Origin: an uncultured Apibacter sp.
Lineage (GTDB): Bacteria > Bacteroidota > Bacteroidia > Flavobacteriales > Weeksellaceae
Assembly: GCA_945280365.1 (NCBI GenBank)
Contig: CALYQD010000010.1
Location: forward strand, 32,524-96,523
Length of the DNA stretch: 64,000 bases
Reading direction: 5' to 3'
Made by a program: the position numbers and the translations under genes. The notes beneath the pieces were generated by a model that ran no database searches, had not been told where the DNA came from, and saw only the letters and a list, made by a program, of their open reading frames with translations. Of the stretch, positions 29,937-40,166 are shown one piece after another (within the stretch, counting starts at the first letter, position 1; each line of letters begins with the position of its first letter).

Positions 29937-31775
29937 ATGAATCAAAATACTCAATATACCGAGGATAATATCAAAACTCTCGAATGGCAGGAGCATATAC
30001 GTATCCGTCCTGGAATGTATATTGGGAAATTAGGTGACGGCTCTTCTCCGGACGATGGTATTTATATTCTCTTAAAAGAGATTATAGATAATTCCATTGA
30101 TGAATATGTAATGGGAGCCGGAAAAAAAATTGATCTTCACCTTGAAAATAATATTATAAAAATAAGAGACTACGGAAGAGGAATTCCCCTGGGAAAAATG
30201 GTAGATGCTGTTTCCAAGATGAATACAGGAGGAAAATATGATTCCAGAGCTTTTAAAAAATCTGTAGGATTAAACGGTGTAGGGACAAAGGCCGTGAATG
30301 CATTGTCTTCTTATTTCAAAGTAAAATCCGTTCGTGATGGATTTTCAAGATATGCAGAATTTTCACAAGGAGTTATTACGATCGAAAGTCCTGAAACTGA
30401 ATCTAAAGAAAGAAAAGGTACTGAAATTTCTTTTGAACCTGATTCTACCATATTTGGGAATTTTAAGTTTAGAAAAGAATACATAGACAAAATGCTTAAA
30501 AATTATGTCTATCTCAATCCTGGACTAAAAATTTTCTTTAATGGAGAAGAATATTATTCGGAAAATGGTTTACAAGACCTTCTTCAAGACAACATAGAAG
30601 GAGAAACTATTTATCCCATTATACATTTAAAAGATGAGGATATAGAAATAGCTTGCACGCATAGCGAACGTTCACAATCCGAAGCTTATTTTTCATTCGT
30701 AAATGGGCAACATACAACTCAAGGAGGAACTCATTTAAATGCATTTAAAGAAGCGTTTGTAAAAACTATACGCGAATTCTATAATAAGAATTATGATGCT
30801 TCCGATATTAGAAAATCAATAATAGCCGCAGTTTCAATTAAAATTATTGAACCAGTTTTCGAGTCACAAACCAAAACTAAATTGGGAAGTAGCGAAATGG
30901 GGCCTGATTTACCTACGATTCGTACATTTATGAATGATTTTCTAAAAAAGCACTTAGATAATTTCTTACATAAAAATCCTGAGGTAGCAGAAGTATTACA
31001 AAAAAAAATAATAATTTCCGAAAAAGAACGAAAAGAGCTTTCAGGAATTCAAAAATTAGCAAGAGAAAGAGCAAAAAAAGTAAGTTTACATAACAAAAAA
31101 TTAAGAGATTGTCGCCAACATTATAATGATCAAAAATCTCAACGGAAACTTGAAACTACTATATTTATTACAGAGGGTGATTCAGCCTCTGGGTCTATAA
31201 CAAAAAGTAGAGATGTTGAAACGCAAGCCGTATTCAGCTTACGTGGAAAACCATTAAACAGTTACGGACTTACTAAAAAAATTGTATATGAAAACGAAGA
31301 ATTCAATCTTCTACAATCAGCCTTAAATATTGAAATTAGTTTAGAAGACTTACGATATAATAATGTTGTCATAGCAACTGATGCTGATGTTGACGGAATG
31401 CATATTAGGCTTCTTATGATTACATTTTTCTTACAATTTTTCCCTGATTTAATTAAGAATGGACATTTGTATATACTTCAAACTCCTTTATTCAGGGTTA
31501 GAAACAAAAAAGAAACACGATATTGCTATACAGAAGAAGAACGCTTAAAAGCCATTGATGAATTGGGGAAAAATCCCGAAATAACCCGCTTTAAAGGTTT
31601 AGGAGAAATCTCTCCTGATGAATTTAAAAATTTCATCGGTAAAGATATTAAATTAGAACCTGTCATGTTAAGCAAGAATACTTCCATAGAAGAATTATTA
31701 GATTTTTACATGGGAAAAAATACGCAAACGAGGCAAGAATTTATAATTAATAATTTAGTAATTGATACTTTTTAG
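29937..31775 (+). CDS. parE: DNA topoisomerase IV subunit B
   Basis: A 612-aa GHKL-ATPase/TOPRIM subunit. The ATP site shows [13 protein letters not shown] and [10 protein letters not shown], then [14 protein letters not shown]. The TOPRIM domain has [11 protein letters not shown] and [12 protein letters not shown] with its metal-binding acidic residues. The C-terminal [13 protein letters not shown] is typical. With ParC it decatenates replicated chromosomes. Length is normal for Bacteroidota ParE, shorter than GyrB. Quinolone-determining residues lie around the TOPRIM motif. Confidence 0.95.
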   Translation: MNQNTQYTEDNIKTLEWQEHIRIRPGMYIGKLGDGSSPDDGIYILLKEIIDNSIDEYVMGAGKKIDLHLENNIIKIRDYGRGIPLGKMVDAVSKMNTGGKYDSRAFKKSVGLNGVGTKAVNALSSYFKVKSVRDGFSRYAEFSQGVITIESPETESKERKGTEISFEPDSTIFGNFKFRKEYIDKMLKNYVYLNPGLKIFFNGEEYYSENGLQDLLQDNIEGETIYPIIHLKDEDIEIACTHSERSQSEAYFSFVNGQHTTQGGTHLNAFKEAFVKTIREFYNKNYDASDIRKSIIAAVSIKIIEPVFESQTKTKLGSSEMGPDLPTIRTFMNDFLKKHLDNFLHKNPEVAEVLQKKIIISEKERKELSGIQKLARERAKKVSLHNKKLRDCRQHYNDQKSQRKLETTIFITEGDSASGSITKSRDVETQAVFSLRGKPLNSYGLTKKIVYENEEFNLLQSALNIEISLEDLRYNNVVIATDADVDGMHIRLLMITFFLQFFPDLIKNGHLYILQTPLFRVRNKKETRYCYTEEERLKAIDELGKNPEITRFKGLGEISPDEFKNFIGKDIKLEPVMLSKNTSIEELLDFYMGKNTQTRQEFIINNLVIDTF

Positions 31776-31829
31776 TGCAATTAAACTACAAAAACAGTAT
31801 ATGAATAATGACTTAAAAGCTACTTTCTT

Positions 31830-32303
31830 ATGAAATTTCAAAACCCAAAAACTAAGAATAAAGTTGCAATCATTAATATTGTTATACTGATTATCTTTAT
31901 TACCAGCTTTATATTTATATATTTGAACATTCCAGCTTTTGGTAAGAGTGATGAGTTTATTTTACTATTTAGTTTAATTATACTCCTTTATTTAACTTAT
32001 TTAGGATGTCCATTCTTTAGGTATGATAGCGATGGAGAAACTTTAATTTTTGAAAATGAAAAATCTCTTCCAATTTCTTTTTTAGTGAAAGAATCTCTTT
32101 CAGATTTTCCTAAAAGAAAATTAATAAAATTTACTATAAAAAATAAACCTCTATTTAAAAAGGTTTTGGAAATTTACATATCCAGTAGACGAGTAAACAC
32201 CGGATTATCTAAAGTTAATTTTGATATCTCATATTTAAATTCCAAACAGATAAGAGATATTAGAATTTCTCTGAATAAGGTAATTAATGAAAATAAAAAA
32301 TAA
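31830..32303 (+). CDS. Small membrane protein between parE and parC
   Basis: A 157-aa protein with two hydrophobic segments (about residues 13-31 and 42-60) followed by a soluble, basic tail of beta/alpha character. I do not recognise the family. It sits 54 bases after parE and 47 before parC on the same strand, so it is probably co-transcribed with the topoisomerase. Nothing in its sequence links it to DNA topology. Confidence 0.65.
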   Translation: MKFQNPKTKNKVAIINIVILIIFITSFIFIYLNIPAFGKSDEFILLFSLIILLYLTYLGCPFFRYDSDGETLIFENEKSLPISFLVKESLSDFPKRKLIKFTIKNKPLFKKVLEIYISSRRVNTGLSKVNFDISYLNSKQIRDIRISLNKVINENKK

Positions 32304-32350
32304 ATATTTCAATAACTTTAAAACCTTAAACAAATAGCCTTAAACAAATA

Positions 32351-34927
32351 ATGAACGAAAACAGCCAAGAAAACGTAAAGAAAGAAAACCTAAACTCTGA
32401 AACTATACAAAAAATATCTGGTATGTACCAGAATTGGTTTTTAGATTATGCTTCTTATGTTATTCTTGAAAGAGCCATTCCTTCTATATATGACGGTTTA
32501 AAGCCCGTTCAAAAAAGAATTCTCCATTCAATGAAAGAATTAGAGGATGGACGATATAATAAAGTAGCTAATGTGGTGGGAAATACTATGAAATATCATC
32601 CACATGGAGATGCAGCTATTACCGATGCAATTGTTCAAATAGGTCAAAAAGAGCTTTTAATTGATACGCAAGGAAATTGGGGTAATATTTATACAGGAGA
32701 CGGTGCTGCAGCTGCCCGTTATATTGAATCACGTTTAACTCCTTTCGCTTTAGAAGTTGTTTTTAATCCTAAAACGACTGTATGGAAACCTTCCTACGAT
32801 GGAAGAAACAAAGAACCGGAAAACCTACCTATAAAATTCCCTTTACTTTTATCACAAGGAGTTGAAGGAATTGCAGTTGGCTTATCTACAAAAATATTGC
32901 CTCATAACTTTTTAGAATTAATTGATGCATCCATTGCAATTTTAAAAGGAAAACCTTTTACCCTTTATCCCGATTTTCAAACAGGTGGATTAATAGATGT
33001 TGCTAATTATAATGACGGAGAAAGAGGAGGCAAAGTTAGAGCCAGGGCAAGAATATCAAATCCAGAAAAAGGACTGCTTCTCATCAATGAAATACCTTAT
33101 GGTACCAATACCGGATCCCTTATAGATAGCATTCTTAAAGCAAATGAGAAGGGAAAAATAAAAATAAAAAAGGTTGAAGATAATACCGCTTCCGAAGTTG
33201 AAATATTAATTCACTTACCCAACGATGTTTCCCCGGATAAAATGATTGATGCTTTATATGCGTTCACAGATTGTGAAATTTCAATTTCACCAAATGCTTG
33301 TGTGATTAATGTAGATAGACCTGAATTCTTGACTGTTTCGGAAATATTAAAAAGAAACACTGATAATACTGTAAACCTGCTTAAACAAGAACTAGATATT
33401 GAGCTCACTGAACTTCAAGAACAATGGCATTTTGCTTCCTTGGAAAAAATATTCATTGAGAACAGAATCTATCATAAAATTGAAGAACTTGACAAATGGG
33501 AAGAGGTAATTTCAACTATTGATAAAGAGCTTAAACCTTTTACAACTCATTTAATAAGAAAAGTTACTGAGGAAGATATTAATAAGTTAACGGAAATCAG
33601 GATAAAAAGAATTACTCGTTTTGATTTAGATAAAGCTGAAGAAAACCTTTTGGCTTTGGAAGGTAAAATAAAAGAAGTACAACATCATTTAGACTACCTA
33701 ATACAATATGCCATTGATTACTTCACCAATATAAAGAAGAAATACGGCAAAAACAAAGAAAGAAAAACTGAAATACGCACTTTTGATACGATCGATGCAG
33801 CTAAAGTAGCAGTAGCTAATATTAAATTTTACGTTAATCGTGAAGAAGGCTTTATTGGTTATTCCCTTAAAAAAGATGAATATCTTTTTGATTGCTCAGA
33901 TATTGACGACATAATTGTTTTTCGCAAGGATGGTGTTATGCTAGTTACTAAAGCAGATGCAAAGACATTTGTAGGCAAAAATATTATTCATGTCGGTATA
34001 TGGAAAAAAAATGATACTCGTACCATCTATAATATGATCTATCGAGAAGGGAAATTAGGTCCTTGGTATATGAAAAGATTTCCTGTTACTTCCATAACAC
34101 GTGATAAAGAATACAATTTAGCATCCTCTACTAAAGACTCGGAAATTCAATATTTAACTACTAATCCAAATGGAGAAGCAGAATCGGTAACCATTTTCCT
34201 AAAACCTAGTCAAAGACTGAAAAAATTAAAATTTGATATCGATTTTTCAGAATTAGCTATAAAAGGAAGAAGTTCCAAAGGAAACCTTGTTTCAAAAAAT
34301 TACATTAAAAAAATAGAATTAAAAGAGTCCGGTATCTCAACATTGGCACCGAGAAAAATATGGTTTGATGAAACCATACAACGTTTAAATGTGGATGGTA
34401 GAGGAAGATATTTGGGTGCATTTAAAGGAGCAGATAAAATTTTAACCCTTTCACCTATAGGGATTGCCAAACTTCACACTTTCGATCTATTAAATCATTT
34501 TGATGATGAATACTTAGTTCTTGAAAAATGGAATCCTGAAAAGCCTATTTGTTGTATCTATTATGATGGCGATAAATCCATATATTACATCAAGCGTTTT
34601 TTATTAGATGATACGTTAAATCCACAAGTATTTTTCATTTCTGAAAATCCAAGATCTTTCATAGAATGGGCTGGAACAGGATGGAAATTAATTGCAGAAT
34701 TAAATTTTGGAAAAGATAAAAATCCTGAAATCATCAATCTGGAAGACTTTATAGCGATAAAAGGAATTAAAGCTCAAGGTAATCAAATTTCTAAAGAAAA
34801 AATTAAAAAAATTGTAATTACTGAAGAACCTTCAGAAAATGAGGCAGAAACCGATTCATCAGAAGAACCTAATGATTCTCAGGAAAATGACTCGGATACA
34901 AACGGTGAACAAATTAATCTTTTTTAA
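32351..34927 (+). CDS. parC: DNA topoisomerase IV subunit A
   Basis: An 858-aa subunit. The breakage-reunion domain has ERAIPSIYDGLKPVQKRIL, MKYHPHGDAAITDAIVQIG and the catalytic Tyr in GAAAARYIESRL near residue 125. A coiled-coil arm and the C-terminal beta-pinwheel repeats follow, ending in an acidic low-complexity tail (EPSENEAETDSSEEPNDSQE) that is longer than in E. coli. It cuts and religates DNA with ParE. Confidence 0.95.
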   Translation: MNENSQENVKKENLNSETIQKISGMYQNWFLDYASYVILERAIPSIYDGLKPVQKRILHSMKELEDGRYNKVANVVGNTMKYHPHGDAAITDAIVQIGQKELLIDTQGNWGNIYTGDGAAAARYIESRLTPFALEVVFNPKTTVWKPSYDGRNKEPENLPIKFPLLLSQGVEGIAVGLSTKILPHNFLELIDASIAILKGKPFTLYPDFQTGGLIDVANYNDGERGGKVRARARISNPEKGLLLINEIPYGTNTGSLIDSILKANEKGKIKIKKVEDNTASEVEILIHLPNDVSPDKMIDALYAFTDCEISISPNACVINVDRPEFLTVSEILKRNTDNTVNLLKQELDIELTELQEQWHFASLEKIFIENRIYHKIEELDKWEEVISTIDKELKPFTTHLIRKVTEEDINKLTEIRIKRITRFDLDKAEENLLALEGKIKEVQHHLDYLIQYAIDYFTNIKKKYGKNKERKTEIRTFDTIDAAKVAVANIKFYVNREEGFIGYSLKKDEYLFDCSDIDDIIVFRKDGVMLVTKADAKTFVGKNIIHVGIWKKNDTRTIYNMIYREGKLGPWYMKRFPVTSITRDKEYNLASSTKDSEIQYLTTNPNGEAESVTIFLKPSQRLKKLKFDIDFSELAIKGRSSKGNLVSKNYIKKIELKESGISTLAPRKIWFDETIQRLNVDGRGRYLGAFKGADKILTLSPIGIAKLHTFDLLNHFDDEYLVLEKWNPEKPICCIYYDGDKSIYYIKRFLLDDTLNPQVFFISENPRSFIEWAGTGWKLIAELNFGKDKNPEIINLEDFIAIKGIKAQGNQISKEKIKKIVITEEPSENEAETDSSEEPNDSQENDSDTNGEQINLF

Positions 34928-35041
34928 ATAATTTAAATTGTTATTTCAATACTTTAAGATAATCATTATTATTTATTGTATTTTTTAATAACATCATCAA
35001 ATAAATTAATGCCTTTGGCACGTTTTTATAACTAATTTTAC

Positions 35042-35049
35042 TAGTTTTG
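35042..35049 (+). promoter_or_regulatory. -7 element upstream of sodB
   Basis: TAGTTTTG fits TAnnTTTG. A TTTG at 35014-35017 could be the -33 element, but the 24-base spacer is longer than usual. The leader to the ATG is about 45 bases. Confidence 0.4.
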
Positions 35050-35097
35050 TTTAACACAAATAAGTTAAGTTAAATATTATTAATTAAAAACAAGAAT

Positions 35098-35700
35098 ATG
35101 GCATTTGAATTACCAAAATTACCTTATGCATATGATGCATTAGAACCTTATATTGATGCAAAAACAATGGAAATCCATTATACTAAGCATCATGGTACTT
35201 ACACTACTAATTTAAATAATGCTATTGCCGGTACTGAACTTGAAAATCTACCTATAGAGGAAATTATAGTTAAAGGGTTTGATAAAACTCCAATAAGAAA
35301 TAACGGAGGAGGATACTTAAATCATTGTTTATTTTGGGAATGGTTAACTCCTACGAGTAAAGGAAAGCCTGAAGGTAATTTAGCTTCTGCTATTAATGAC
35401 TCATTCGGTTCATTTGATGCTTTTAAAGATGAATTTTCTAAGGCTGCTGCCGGAAGATTTGGTTCAGGATGGGCTTGGTTATTAGCAAATAATGGTAAAT
35501 TAAGCATTGGTTCCACCGCTAACCAAGATAATCCTTTAATGCCTGGAGTGGGTGCATCCGGTACTCCGATTTTAGGATTAGATGTTTGGGAACATGCTTA
35601 CTATTTAAATTATCAAAATAGAAGAGCTGATTACATAAACGCTTTTTTCAATATTATAAATTGGGACAAAGTTGAGGAACTTTACAATTCAAGTAAATAA
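35098..35700 (+). CDS. sodB: Superoxide dismutase, Fe/Mn type
   Basis: A 200-aa cytoplasmic enzyme. Metal ligands are visible: H27 in [12 protein letters not shown], the His in [11 protein letters not shown], and the Asp and His of [29 protein letters not shown] is the standard core. It converts superoxide to peroxide. Separated from glsB-like by a bidirectional terminator. Confidence 0.95.
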   Translation: MAFELPKLPYAYDALEPYIDAKTMEIHYTKHHGTYTTNLNNAIAGTELENLPIEEIIVKGFDKTPIRNNGGGYLNHCLFWEWLTPTSKGKPEGNLASAINDSFGSFDAFKDEFSKAAAGRFGSGWAWLLANNGKLSIGSTANQDNPLMPGVGASGTPILGLDVWEHAYYLNYQNRRADYINAFFNIINWDKVEELYNSSK

Positions 35701-35721
35701 ATAATATAAAATATATAGATA

Positions 35722-35750
35722 AAAAGTCATCTCTTTTATAGATGACTTTT
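35722..35750. terminator. Bidirectional terminator between sodB and the GlsB-like gene
   Basis: An 11-bp perfect stem (35722-35732 with 35740-35750) and 7-base loop, with A-run before and T-run after. It can end transcription from both convergent genes. Confidence 0.85.
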
Positions 35751-35988
35751 ATTTTTTATTAAAAATTGATACAATTATTAAAAGCATTATTGATCCGACT
35801 GTAGACATAGCCAGCATAGCTGTTTTACTTTCCTCAATAACTGCAATATGAAGAAGATCGAAAATCCACTTTCCTAAATAGCTTCCCACTATACCTATTA
35901 ATAAATTTAAAAAACAACCTAATCCACGACCTTTAATTAAAGTAGATGCAAGAAAACCAGATAATATACCTATAATTATTGTCCACAT
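35749..35988 (-). CDS. GlsB/YeaQ/YmgE-family small membrane protein
   Basis: A 79-aa transglycosylase-associated-protein family member with three hydrophobic segments. The glycine-rich IGILSGFLASTLIKGRGLG and LNLLIGIVGSYLGKWI are the family pattern. It is linked to general and envelope stress in other bacteria; the molecular role is not known. It precedes nothing on its strand other than the pnuC stop 19 bases upstream, so the two may be co-transcribed. Confidence 0.8.
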   Translation of the reverse strand: MWTIIIGILSGFLASTLIKGRGLGCFLNLLIGIVGSYLGKWIFDLLHIAVIEESKTAMLAMSTVGSIMLLIIVSIFNKK

Positions 35989-36006
35989 TTTACGAAATGT
36001 ATTGTA

Positions 36007-36633
36007 TTAATTAGTGTTATGTTTCAGATTTTGGTAATAAATTATCTTTTTCCAATCTAAATAACCGAAAATAGCTATTATAAAGAGGATAAGTGTTAAT
36101 AAAGAATATAATATCAATCCTTTATGTATTAATAATGGAATGGCAACCAAATTACTTATGTTTAAAAAAATCCAATTATTCAATTTCCTTTTAGCTAAAA
36201 GCCACATACCCGCCCAGGCAAAGGCACTCACTAAAGAATCCCATATAGGAACATCTGAATTAGTATAATTTTTAAGGAAAACATATAAAAATACCCAGGA
36301 AAGAATTATAATACCTCCTGCTATTATATTATCTTTTCCGGTGCATAAACTTATTTTCAATAAATTCCCTTTTCCCCTCGACCATAAAAACCATCCGTAA
36401 ATGCTTAATAATAAATAATATCCTTGTAATAAAATCTCCGCATACAAACGTATGTCTAAATAAAGATAAATTGTAATAATAATGTTGATTAATCCACAAG
36501 GATATAGCCATACCTTATTATATTTTGCAAATAAGGCTTCTGCTATACCGAAAATTACCCCAATGGCTTCTAAATAGGAAATATGATGCCATTGTTCTTT
36601 GATAGTCTGCAAGCATTCATGAAATGAAATCAT
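36007..36633 (-). CDS. pnuC: PnuC-family nicotinamide riboside/NMN transporter
   Basis: A 208-aa inner-membrane facilitator with seven hydrophobic segments. EAIGVIFGIAEALFAKYNKVWLYP at the N-terminus and SIYGWFLWSRGKG are characteristic. The late NWIFLNISNLVAIPLLIH has the Trp/Asn substrate pocket. It takes up nicotinamide riboside for NAD synthesis. Some Bacteroidota relatives carry thiamine (PnuT) under a TPP riboswitch; I looked for the TPP core upstream and did not see it. Confidence 0.88.
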   Translation of the reverse strand: MISFHECLQTIKEQWHHISYLEAIGVIFGIAEALFAKYNKVWLYPCGLINIIITIYLYLDIRLYAEILLQGYYLLLSIYGWFLWSRGKGNLLKISLCTGKDNIIAGGIIILSWVFLYVFLKNYTNSDVPIWDSLVSAFAWAGMWLLAKRKLNNWIFLNISNLVAIPLLIHKGLILYSLLTLILFIIAIFGYLDWKKIIYYQNLKHNTN

Positions 36634-36870
36634 GTAAAAATTATTTAATTAAAAAATTAATAATCAATAATTCTACCTCCATTTAATTTTTTAGTAAAGT
36701 AGGATATTTATTGACACATCATCTATTACATATCTAAAAACCAAAGAGATTTCGAATAAATTAGTATTTCGAAATTAATATATTAATGTAATTTTTTAAA
36801 TACAAATGTACTAAAAACGTTTACTTTTCATTTAAATATTCTCTATGAATTAAAATATAGATTATTTTTA

Positions 36871-37935
36871 ATGATTTTTATGGCAATAAATTTGTGGTAT
36901 TTTAAGTTTTCATTAACTACACAAATTAATATGATTATAAAAGATATGACCATAAAAAAAGAAAATAAATATAATAATCAAACAAAAATTCTTAAAAATT
37001 GCAAAATAATCCGAGATAAACATACTAAATCAGCCTATTTAAGTATAAATATTTCAGGAGAATGGAATTTATATGCAGGTGATACCGTAGAAACTATCGA
37101 TATTAAAAAGCCTATTGCTCAAGGTAAAGATTACGGAACCTATCCCCTATATGTACTTCCCTCAAAAAGAAGTTACTTTAAATTAGAGACCGCATTAGGT
37201 TCAGTCATATTTGCTGAAACTCATCTTCCAATGGAAGGCGGTTATAATTTTAGAGACCTGGGAGGATTGGAATCTAAAAATGGTAAACATATAAAATGGG
37301 GAAAATTATTCAGAACCGACGACCTCTATAATCTAACAAATGCAGATTTAACTTATTTATCCAGCATACCGATATCCACCATTATAGATTTCAGGTGTAA
37401 AGATGAATATAGTATACTACCCGACAGAATTCCTGAGCAGGTTAAAAATCATTATTACATAAGCATTGAGCCCGGACGTTTAAAGGCTTATGCAAAAAGT
37501 AAACAAACCAGTAAAGAAAATGTTATCGATGCTATGAAGCATTTGTATAAGTTATTGGTAACTGAAGATGAATATATTAATGCTTACGAAAAATTCTTTA
37601 CACATTTGCAAGACCATGAACAATTGCCTATTCTCTTTCATTGTTCGGCAGGTAAAGATCGAACTGGATTAGCTACGGCTCTACTTCTTTATGCTCTTGA
37701 TATTCCTAAAGAAACAATTATAGAAGACTATTTAGTTTCGAACATATATCTTGCGGATAAATATCAACCCTTAATTGAAGAAAATCCTTCTAATGAATTT
37801 CTATATACAGTTATACCGGAATATTTAGAAAATGCTTTGAGCGAAATTGAAAAAAATTACGGTACGATTACTAATTTCTTAATTAAGAAAATAAATGCAG
37901 ATATAGATAAGATTAGAGAAATGTTTTTATATTAA
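36871..37935 (+). CDS. Tyrosine/serine protein phosphatase (Y_phosphatase3 type)
   Basis: A 354-aa protein. The N-terminal third looks like a beta-sandwich (YLSINISGEWNLYAGD). The phosphatase domain begins GGYNFRDLGGL and ends with the P-loop FHCSAGKDRTGLA (CX5R, Cys near residue 257). It hydrolyses phosphotyrosine or phosphoserine; a link to the Wzc kinase is possible but only a guess. The first 20-25 residues are hydrophobic but atypical, so the start may be the later ATG near residue 21. Confidence 0.85.
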   Translation: MIFMAINLWYFKFSLTTQINMIIKDMTIKKENKYNNQTKILKNCKIIRDKHTKSAYLSINISGEWNLYAGDTVETIDIKKPIAQGKDYGTYPLYVLPSKRSYFKLETALGSVIFAETHLPMEGGYNFRDLGGLESKNGKHIKWGKLFRTDDLYNLTNADLTYLSSIPISTIIDFRCKDEYSILPDRIPEQVKNHYYISIEPGRLKAYAKSKQTSKENVIDAMKHLYKLLVTEDEYINAYEKFFTHLQDHEQLPILFHCSAGKDRTGLATALLLYALDIPKETIIEDYLVSNIYLADKYQPLIEENPSNEFLYTVIPEYLENALSEIEKNYGTITNFLIKKINADIDKIREMFLY

Positions 37936-38005
37936 AAGAGTTAGAAATACTAATTACAATAACCATTTGTATTTAAATCTGACGAACATATACCAGAATA
38001 CTTTT

Positions 38006-38058
38006 AAATAGTTCAAATTATATAAATTGATTAACAATTTATATAATTTGAACTATTT
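38006..38058. terminator. Long perfect hairpin, bidirectional terminator
   Basis: A 24-bp perfect inverted repeat (38006-38029 with 38035-38058) with a 5-base loop, between the convergent phosphatase and P-type ATPase genes. The right arm ends 2 bases before the ATPase stop codon. It has a T-run on one side and a T-rich tail on the other. Confidence 0.85.
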
Positions 38059-38059
38059 T

Positions 38060-40105
38060 CTAATTTGATAAGTTTGTTTTTTGTAAACGAACAGCGTTTA
38101 ATATAGCCAATAATGCTACGCCCACATCTGCAAAAACTGCTTCTAATAAATGAATATCTCCAAAAACTCCTAAGATCATTACTATAATTTTTATACCAAA
38201 AGCTAATATTACATTTTGCCATACCACATGTTTAGTTGCTCTTCCAATTTTAACAGCTATAGGAATTTTAGAAGTTTTATCATCTTGTATAATCACATCC
38301 GCTACCTCTATAGTTGCGTCACTACCCAGACCGCCCATAGCTATTCCCACATCACTTAATGCAATAACAGGAGCATCGTTAAAACCATCTCCTACAAAAG
38401 CTACTTTACCTTTACTAGCAGCCTTTATTTCTTTCATCTTAGAAACTTTATCCTCTGGAAGCAAATCACCATACGCTCGATCAATACCTACTTCTTTTGC
38501 TACCTTTTGAACAATTGAATTTTTATCACCACTAAGAATGGTGGTATCAATACCTAAAGTATGAATATTTTTAATATCCTTCGAAGCTCCGGGCTTCAAT
38601 TGATCTGCTATTTCCAAATAACCGGCAAATACCTTGTTGACTGCTACCAAAACAACAGTATTGACAACCTCCTTTATTTCAGACCCATAGGAAATATTAT
38701 AGGCATCCATTAATTTAAAATTACCTACCAAAATATCCTTACCTTCGATTTCAACTTTAATTCCTTTGCCCGGAATATCTTCCATAGATGTTATTTGAGA
38801 AATATTCGGTTTTACCCCAACATATTCAAGTACAGCTGCAGCTATGGGATGGTTACTGTGAGATTCAGCTAAATTTATCCATTGTAAAAGTTGAGTTTGA
38901 TCAAATCCCGGTTCTATATGCATCCTCTCTACTGAAAAATTTCCCTGAGTTAATGTCCCCGTCTTATCAAACACAACCTGCTTAATTTCCGCCAAAATAT
39001 CTAAAAAATTAGATCCTTTTACCAATATTCCGTTTCTCGATGCTAATCCAATTCCTCCGAAATATCCTAAGGGTATTGAAATAACCAAAGCACAAGGACA
39101 GGAAATAACTAAAAAGATAAGTGAGCGATATAACCAAATTTCATAATCATAGTTTTTGGTAAAAAAATAAGGAAGCACAAATACCATTAAGGCTATAAAA
39201 AAAACAACAGGTGTATAAATTTTAGCAAACTTCCTAATAAACAATTCCGTTTTTGCTTTTTGACCTGTCGCATTTTGTACTAAATCCAATATTTTAGATA
39301 ACTTGCTATCGAAATAAGGAGTTGTAACTTTGATTTGTGAAGAAGAAGTCAAATTTATCATTCCCGCTAAAATAACATCTCCTTTTTCTTTAACTTGTGG
39401 AGCACTCTCTCCGGTTAGTGCAGACGTATTAAAAGTCGATGACAAAGAAAGTAATTCACCATCTAACGCTACTTTTTCTCCAGGTTTTAATTGAATAATT
39501 TCGCCTACGTGTACTTCCGTTGCTTTAACAACTTTGGTATTATTATTTTCTATCACTGTTGCTACATCAGGCCTTTGATCCAATAAGGAATTTATATTCC
39601 TTTTTGCTTTAGCCACTGCTAAAGATTGGAAATTTTCTCCTATTGAATAAAATAACATGACCGCTACAGCTTCCGGATATTCACCAATATAAAATGCGCC
39701 TACTGAAGCTAAAAACATTAAAGATAATTCATTAAAAAAATCCTTATGTTTAAATTCCTCTAGCATTTCTTTGCACACAGGATACCCCACAGGAAGGTAT
39801 GCTACTATATACCATCCAAGCCTGAACCAAGATTTAAAAAAAGAAAAATGCAATGAATCAAAAATAAGAGCAGTAATTAAGAAAACAGCACAAATAATCG
39901 CGGGTAAAAATAATTGGTAAATATTTGTATCGTAATTGATATCATGGTCGTGATTATGGTCGTGATTATGGTCGTGATTATGGTCGTGATTATGGTCGTG
40001 ATTATGGTCGTGATTATGGTCATGGTGATTTTCTCCGTGCCCATGAGAACTTTTATTATTCTTATCATCTGAATGACAAGCACAACTAGGCTTATTGTTA
40101 GTCAT
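38060..40105 (-). CDS. Heavy-metal P1B-type ATPase with His-rich N-terminus (Zn/Cd/Co type)
   Basis: A 681-aa efflux pump. The N-terminus (residues 1-55) lacks a full heavy-metal domain but has CACHSDD and a run of six HDHN units plus HDHD, a flexible Zn-binding tail. The pump core shows the membrane CPC motif (SCPCALVISIPLG), phosphorylation site VFDKTGTLTQG, actuator ALTGESAPQ and hinge GDGFNDAPVIA. The CPC motif with this His tail suggests Zn2+, Cd2+ or Co2+. A 19-bp palindrome lies just upstream as operator candidate. Confidence 0.93.
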   Translation of the reverse strand: MTNNKPSCACHSDDKNNKSSHGHGENHHDHNHDHNHDHNHDHNHDHNHDHNHDHDINYDTNIYQLFLPAIICAVFLITALIFDSLHFSFFKSWFRLGWYIVAYLPVGYPVCKEMLEEFKHKDFFNELSLMFLASVGAFYIGEYPEAVAVMLFYSIGENFQSLAVAKAKRNINSLLDQRPDVATVIENNNTKVVKATEVHVGEIIQLKPGEKVALDGELLSLSSTFNTSALTGESAPQVKEKGDVILAGMINLTSSSQIKVTTPYFDSKLSKILDLVQNATGQKAKTELFIRKFAKIYTPVVFFIALMVFVLPYFFTKNYDYEIWLYRSLIFLVISCPCALVISIPLGYFGGIGLASRNGILVKGSNFLDILAEIKQVVFDKTGTLTQGNFSVERMHIEPGFDQTQLLQWINLAESHSNHPIAAAVLEYVGVKPNISQITSMEDIPGKGIKVEIEGKDILVGNFKLMDAYNISYGSEIKEVVNTVVLVAVNKVFAGYLEIADQLKPGASKDIKNIHTLGIDTTILSGDKNSIVQKVAKEVGIDRAYGDLLPEDKVSKMKEIKAASKGKVAFVGDGFNDAPVIALSDVGIAMGGLGSDATIEVADVIIQDDKTSKIPIAVKIGRATKHVVWQNVILAFGIKIIVMILGVFGDIHLLEAVFADVGVALLAILNAVRLQKTNLSN
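39947..40018 (-). repeat. Six tandem 12-bp repeats coding for HDHN
   Basis: The unit gtcgtgattatg (plus-strand view) is repeated six times without mismatch inside the ATPase gene. It keeps the frame and codes for His-Asp-His-Asn. Slippage would add or remove whole metal-binding tetrapeptides. Confidence 0.95.
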
Positions 40106-40129
40106 AATTATCTTTTTTAGATTATACTA

Positions 40130-40137
40130 CAAAAATA
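40130..40137 (-). promoter_or_regulatory. -7 element of the metal ATPase promoter
   Basis: Minus-strand TATTTTTG fits TAnnTTTG, 25 bases before the start codon. It lies 10 bases downstream of the 19-bp palindrome. Confidence 0.5.
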
Positions 40138-40147
40138 ATTTCTCTTA

Positions 40148-40166
40148 TTTGCAATCTGATTGCAAA
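40148..40166. promoter_or_regulatory. 19-bp perfect palindrome, candidate operator for the metal ATPase
   Basis: Sequence tttgcaatctgattgcaaa reads the same on both strands around a central base. It covers the -33 region of the ATPase promoter. Size and symmetry fit a Fur/Zur- or ArsR-class dimer site. The regulator is not encoded next door and the identity is an inference. Confidence 0.55.

Noticed and set aside
36634..36870. TPP riboswitch before the PnuC-family gene
   Set aside because: I could not find the conserved CTGAGA and ACCTGA parts in either orientation.
39947..40018. Repeat looked at as a CRISPR array
   Set aside because: Units are 12 bases, directly adjacent, without spacers, and code for HDHN in frame.
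39877..40083. Open frame of isoleucine/threonine repeats on the same strand as the metal ATPase
   Set aside because: It is the shifted frame of the HDHN-coding repeat inside the ATPase gene.
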